A DNA stretch of 5,271 nucleotides from an uncultured Pseudomonadota bacterium (GTDB lineage: Bacteria; Myxococcota; UBA796), in NCBI GenBank assembly GCA_913040875.1, contig CAJWHX010000272.1, positions 1 through 5,271 on the forward strand, given 5' to 3'. The notes under the pieces were generated by a model, which had not been told where the DNA came from, ran no database searches, and saw only the letters and a list, made by a program, of their open reading frames with translations. Shown here one piece after another: positions 4,936 through 5,271 of the stretch. Positions within the stretch are counted from its first letter, which is position 1. Each line of letters opens with the position of its first letter. Made by a program: the position numbers and the translations under genes.

Positions 4936-5271
4936 ATAAGTTTCTCTTAAAAAATCGGCTCCACGACTATGTCGATGGAGAACTGCCTTCTGATGAGCGA
5001 AAAGAAGTGGAAGCCGCATTAAATCAACATCCCGATTTGATGAAAGAGGTCGAAGATATTCAAGGACAGCGAAGCAGCATGCTCAACATTGGTCAGCTCA
5101 AAGCACCTGACAGTTTGCTTGACAATATTTTAATGGACATTGAATCGATTCCTGTTGCTGCAAACAAACCTCGTAGCAAACAGTATCTTCCATTTGTCAC
5201 AATCGCGGCGGCTGCACTGATCGCTTGGATGCTCATCCCCACTACAAAAATAGATATCGAGTCTCCCGCAG
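4932..5271 (+). CDS. Membrane anti-sigma factor without zinc ligands (3' partial)
   Basis: The ATG at 4932 overlaps the sigma stop by 4 nt, with GGAGGA at 4918-4923. The 113 visible residues start with an anti-sigma-domain pattern, LHDYVDGELPSDERKEVEAAL (10-30), followed by a helix (34-50). A single hydrophobic segment (about 85-103, YLPFVTIAAAALIAWMLIP) is the likely membrane span, so the N-terminus should hold the sigma factor in the cytoplasm and the rest face the periplasm. In zinc-binding family members an HxxxCxxC motif lies where this protein has A29, H33 and L36. There is no cysteine in the visible part, so redox or zinc sensing through this motif is unlikely. Release by regulated proteolysis or conformational change is possible but unseen. 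The frame runs off the window, so the extracytoplasmic part is unknown. Confidence 0.85.
   Translation, partial: MNKFLLKNRLHDYVDGELPSDERKEVEAALNQHPDLMKEVEDIQGQRSSMLNIGQLKAPDSLLDNILMDIESIPVAANKPRSKQYLPFVTIAAAALIAWMLIPTTKIDIESPA

Noticed and set aside
1..5271. Mobile elements, CRISPR arrays, tRNA or rRNA genes
   Set aside because: No transposase or integrase motif, no regularly spaced repeats and no tRNA-like cloverleaf were seen on either strand. The only repeated structure is the pentapeptide array at protein level.

Overview
The window comes from a bacterium with compact, same-strand gene packing and a moderate base composition (by eye somewhat below 50% GC). A protein of the LolA-like 'outer membrane lipoprotein-sorting' family and two signal-peptide-bearing products suggest a Gram-negative cell. 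The flavour (secreted TPR/DUF2225-like protein, membrane anti-sigma factor, pentapeptide protein) would fit a deltaproteobacterial or myxobacterial-type lineage, but nothing here fixes the taxon. All genes read on the + strand.

Region 1 (1-3576) is a tightly packed gene run that looks like one operon. It opens with the 3' two-thirds of larB and a complete larC, two of the three enzymes that build the nickel-pincer nucleotide (NPN) cofactor used by lactate racemase LarA and its relatives. LarE, the third enzyme, and any LarA-type client are not in view. larC is followed after 3 nt by an exported LolA-like protein, which overlaps by 1 nt a second probably exported protein. That last protein resembles DUF2225 in its N-terminal half, with a degenerate cysteine motif, and ends in a TPR-like helical repeat. 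Cofactor genes so closely linked to two envelope proteins is the most unexpected feature of the layout.

Region 2 (3577-3742) is an AT-rich intergenic stretch. It holds a hairpin whose T-run lies on the minus strand, promoter-like hexamers, and a perfect 6-bp inverted repeat 19 nt before the next gene.

Region 3 (3743-5271) starts with a small pentapeptide-repeat protein (16 consecutive repeats, a quadrilateral beta-helix). A 215-nt gap with no recognisable gene follows, then an ECF sigma factor whose stop overlaps (ATGA) the start of a single-pass membrane anti-sigma factor. The anti-sigma factor lacks the usual zinc-binding His/Cys residues and is cut by the window end. The sigma/anti-sigma pair is a standard regulatory cassette; whether the pentapeptide protein belongs to it is unknown. 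I did not find a clearly new multi-gene system. The best leads are the lar-envelope gene linkage, the secreted degenerate DUF2225-like protein, and the pentapeptide/ECF neighbourhood.
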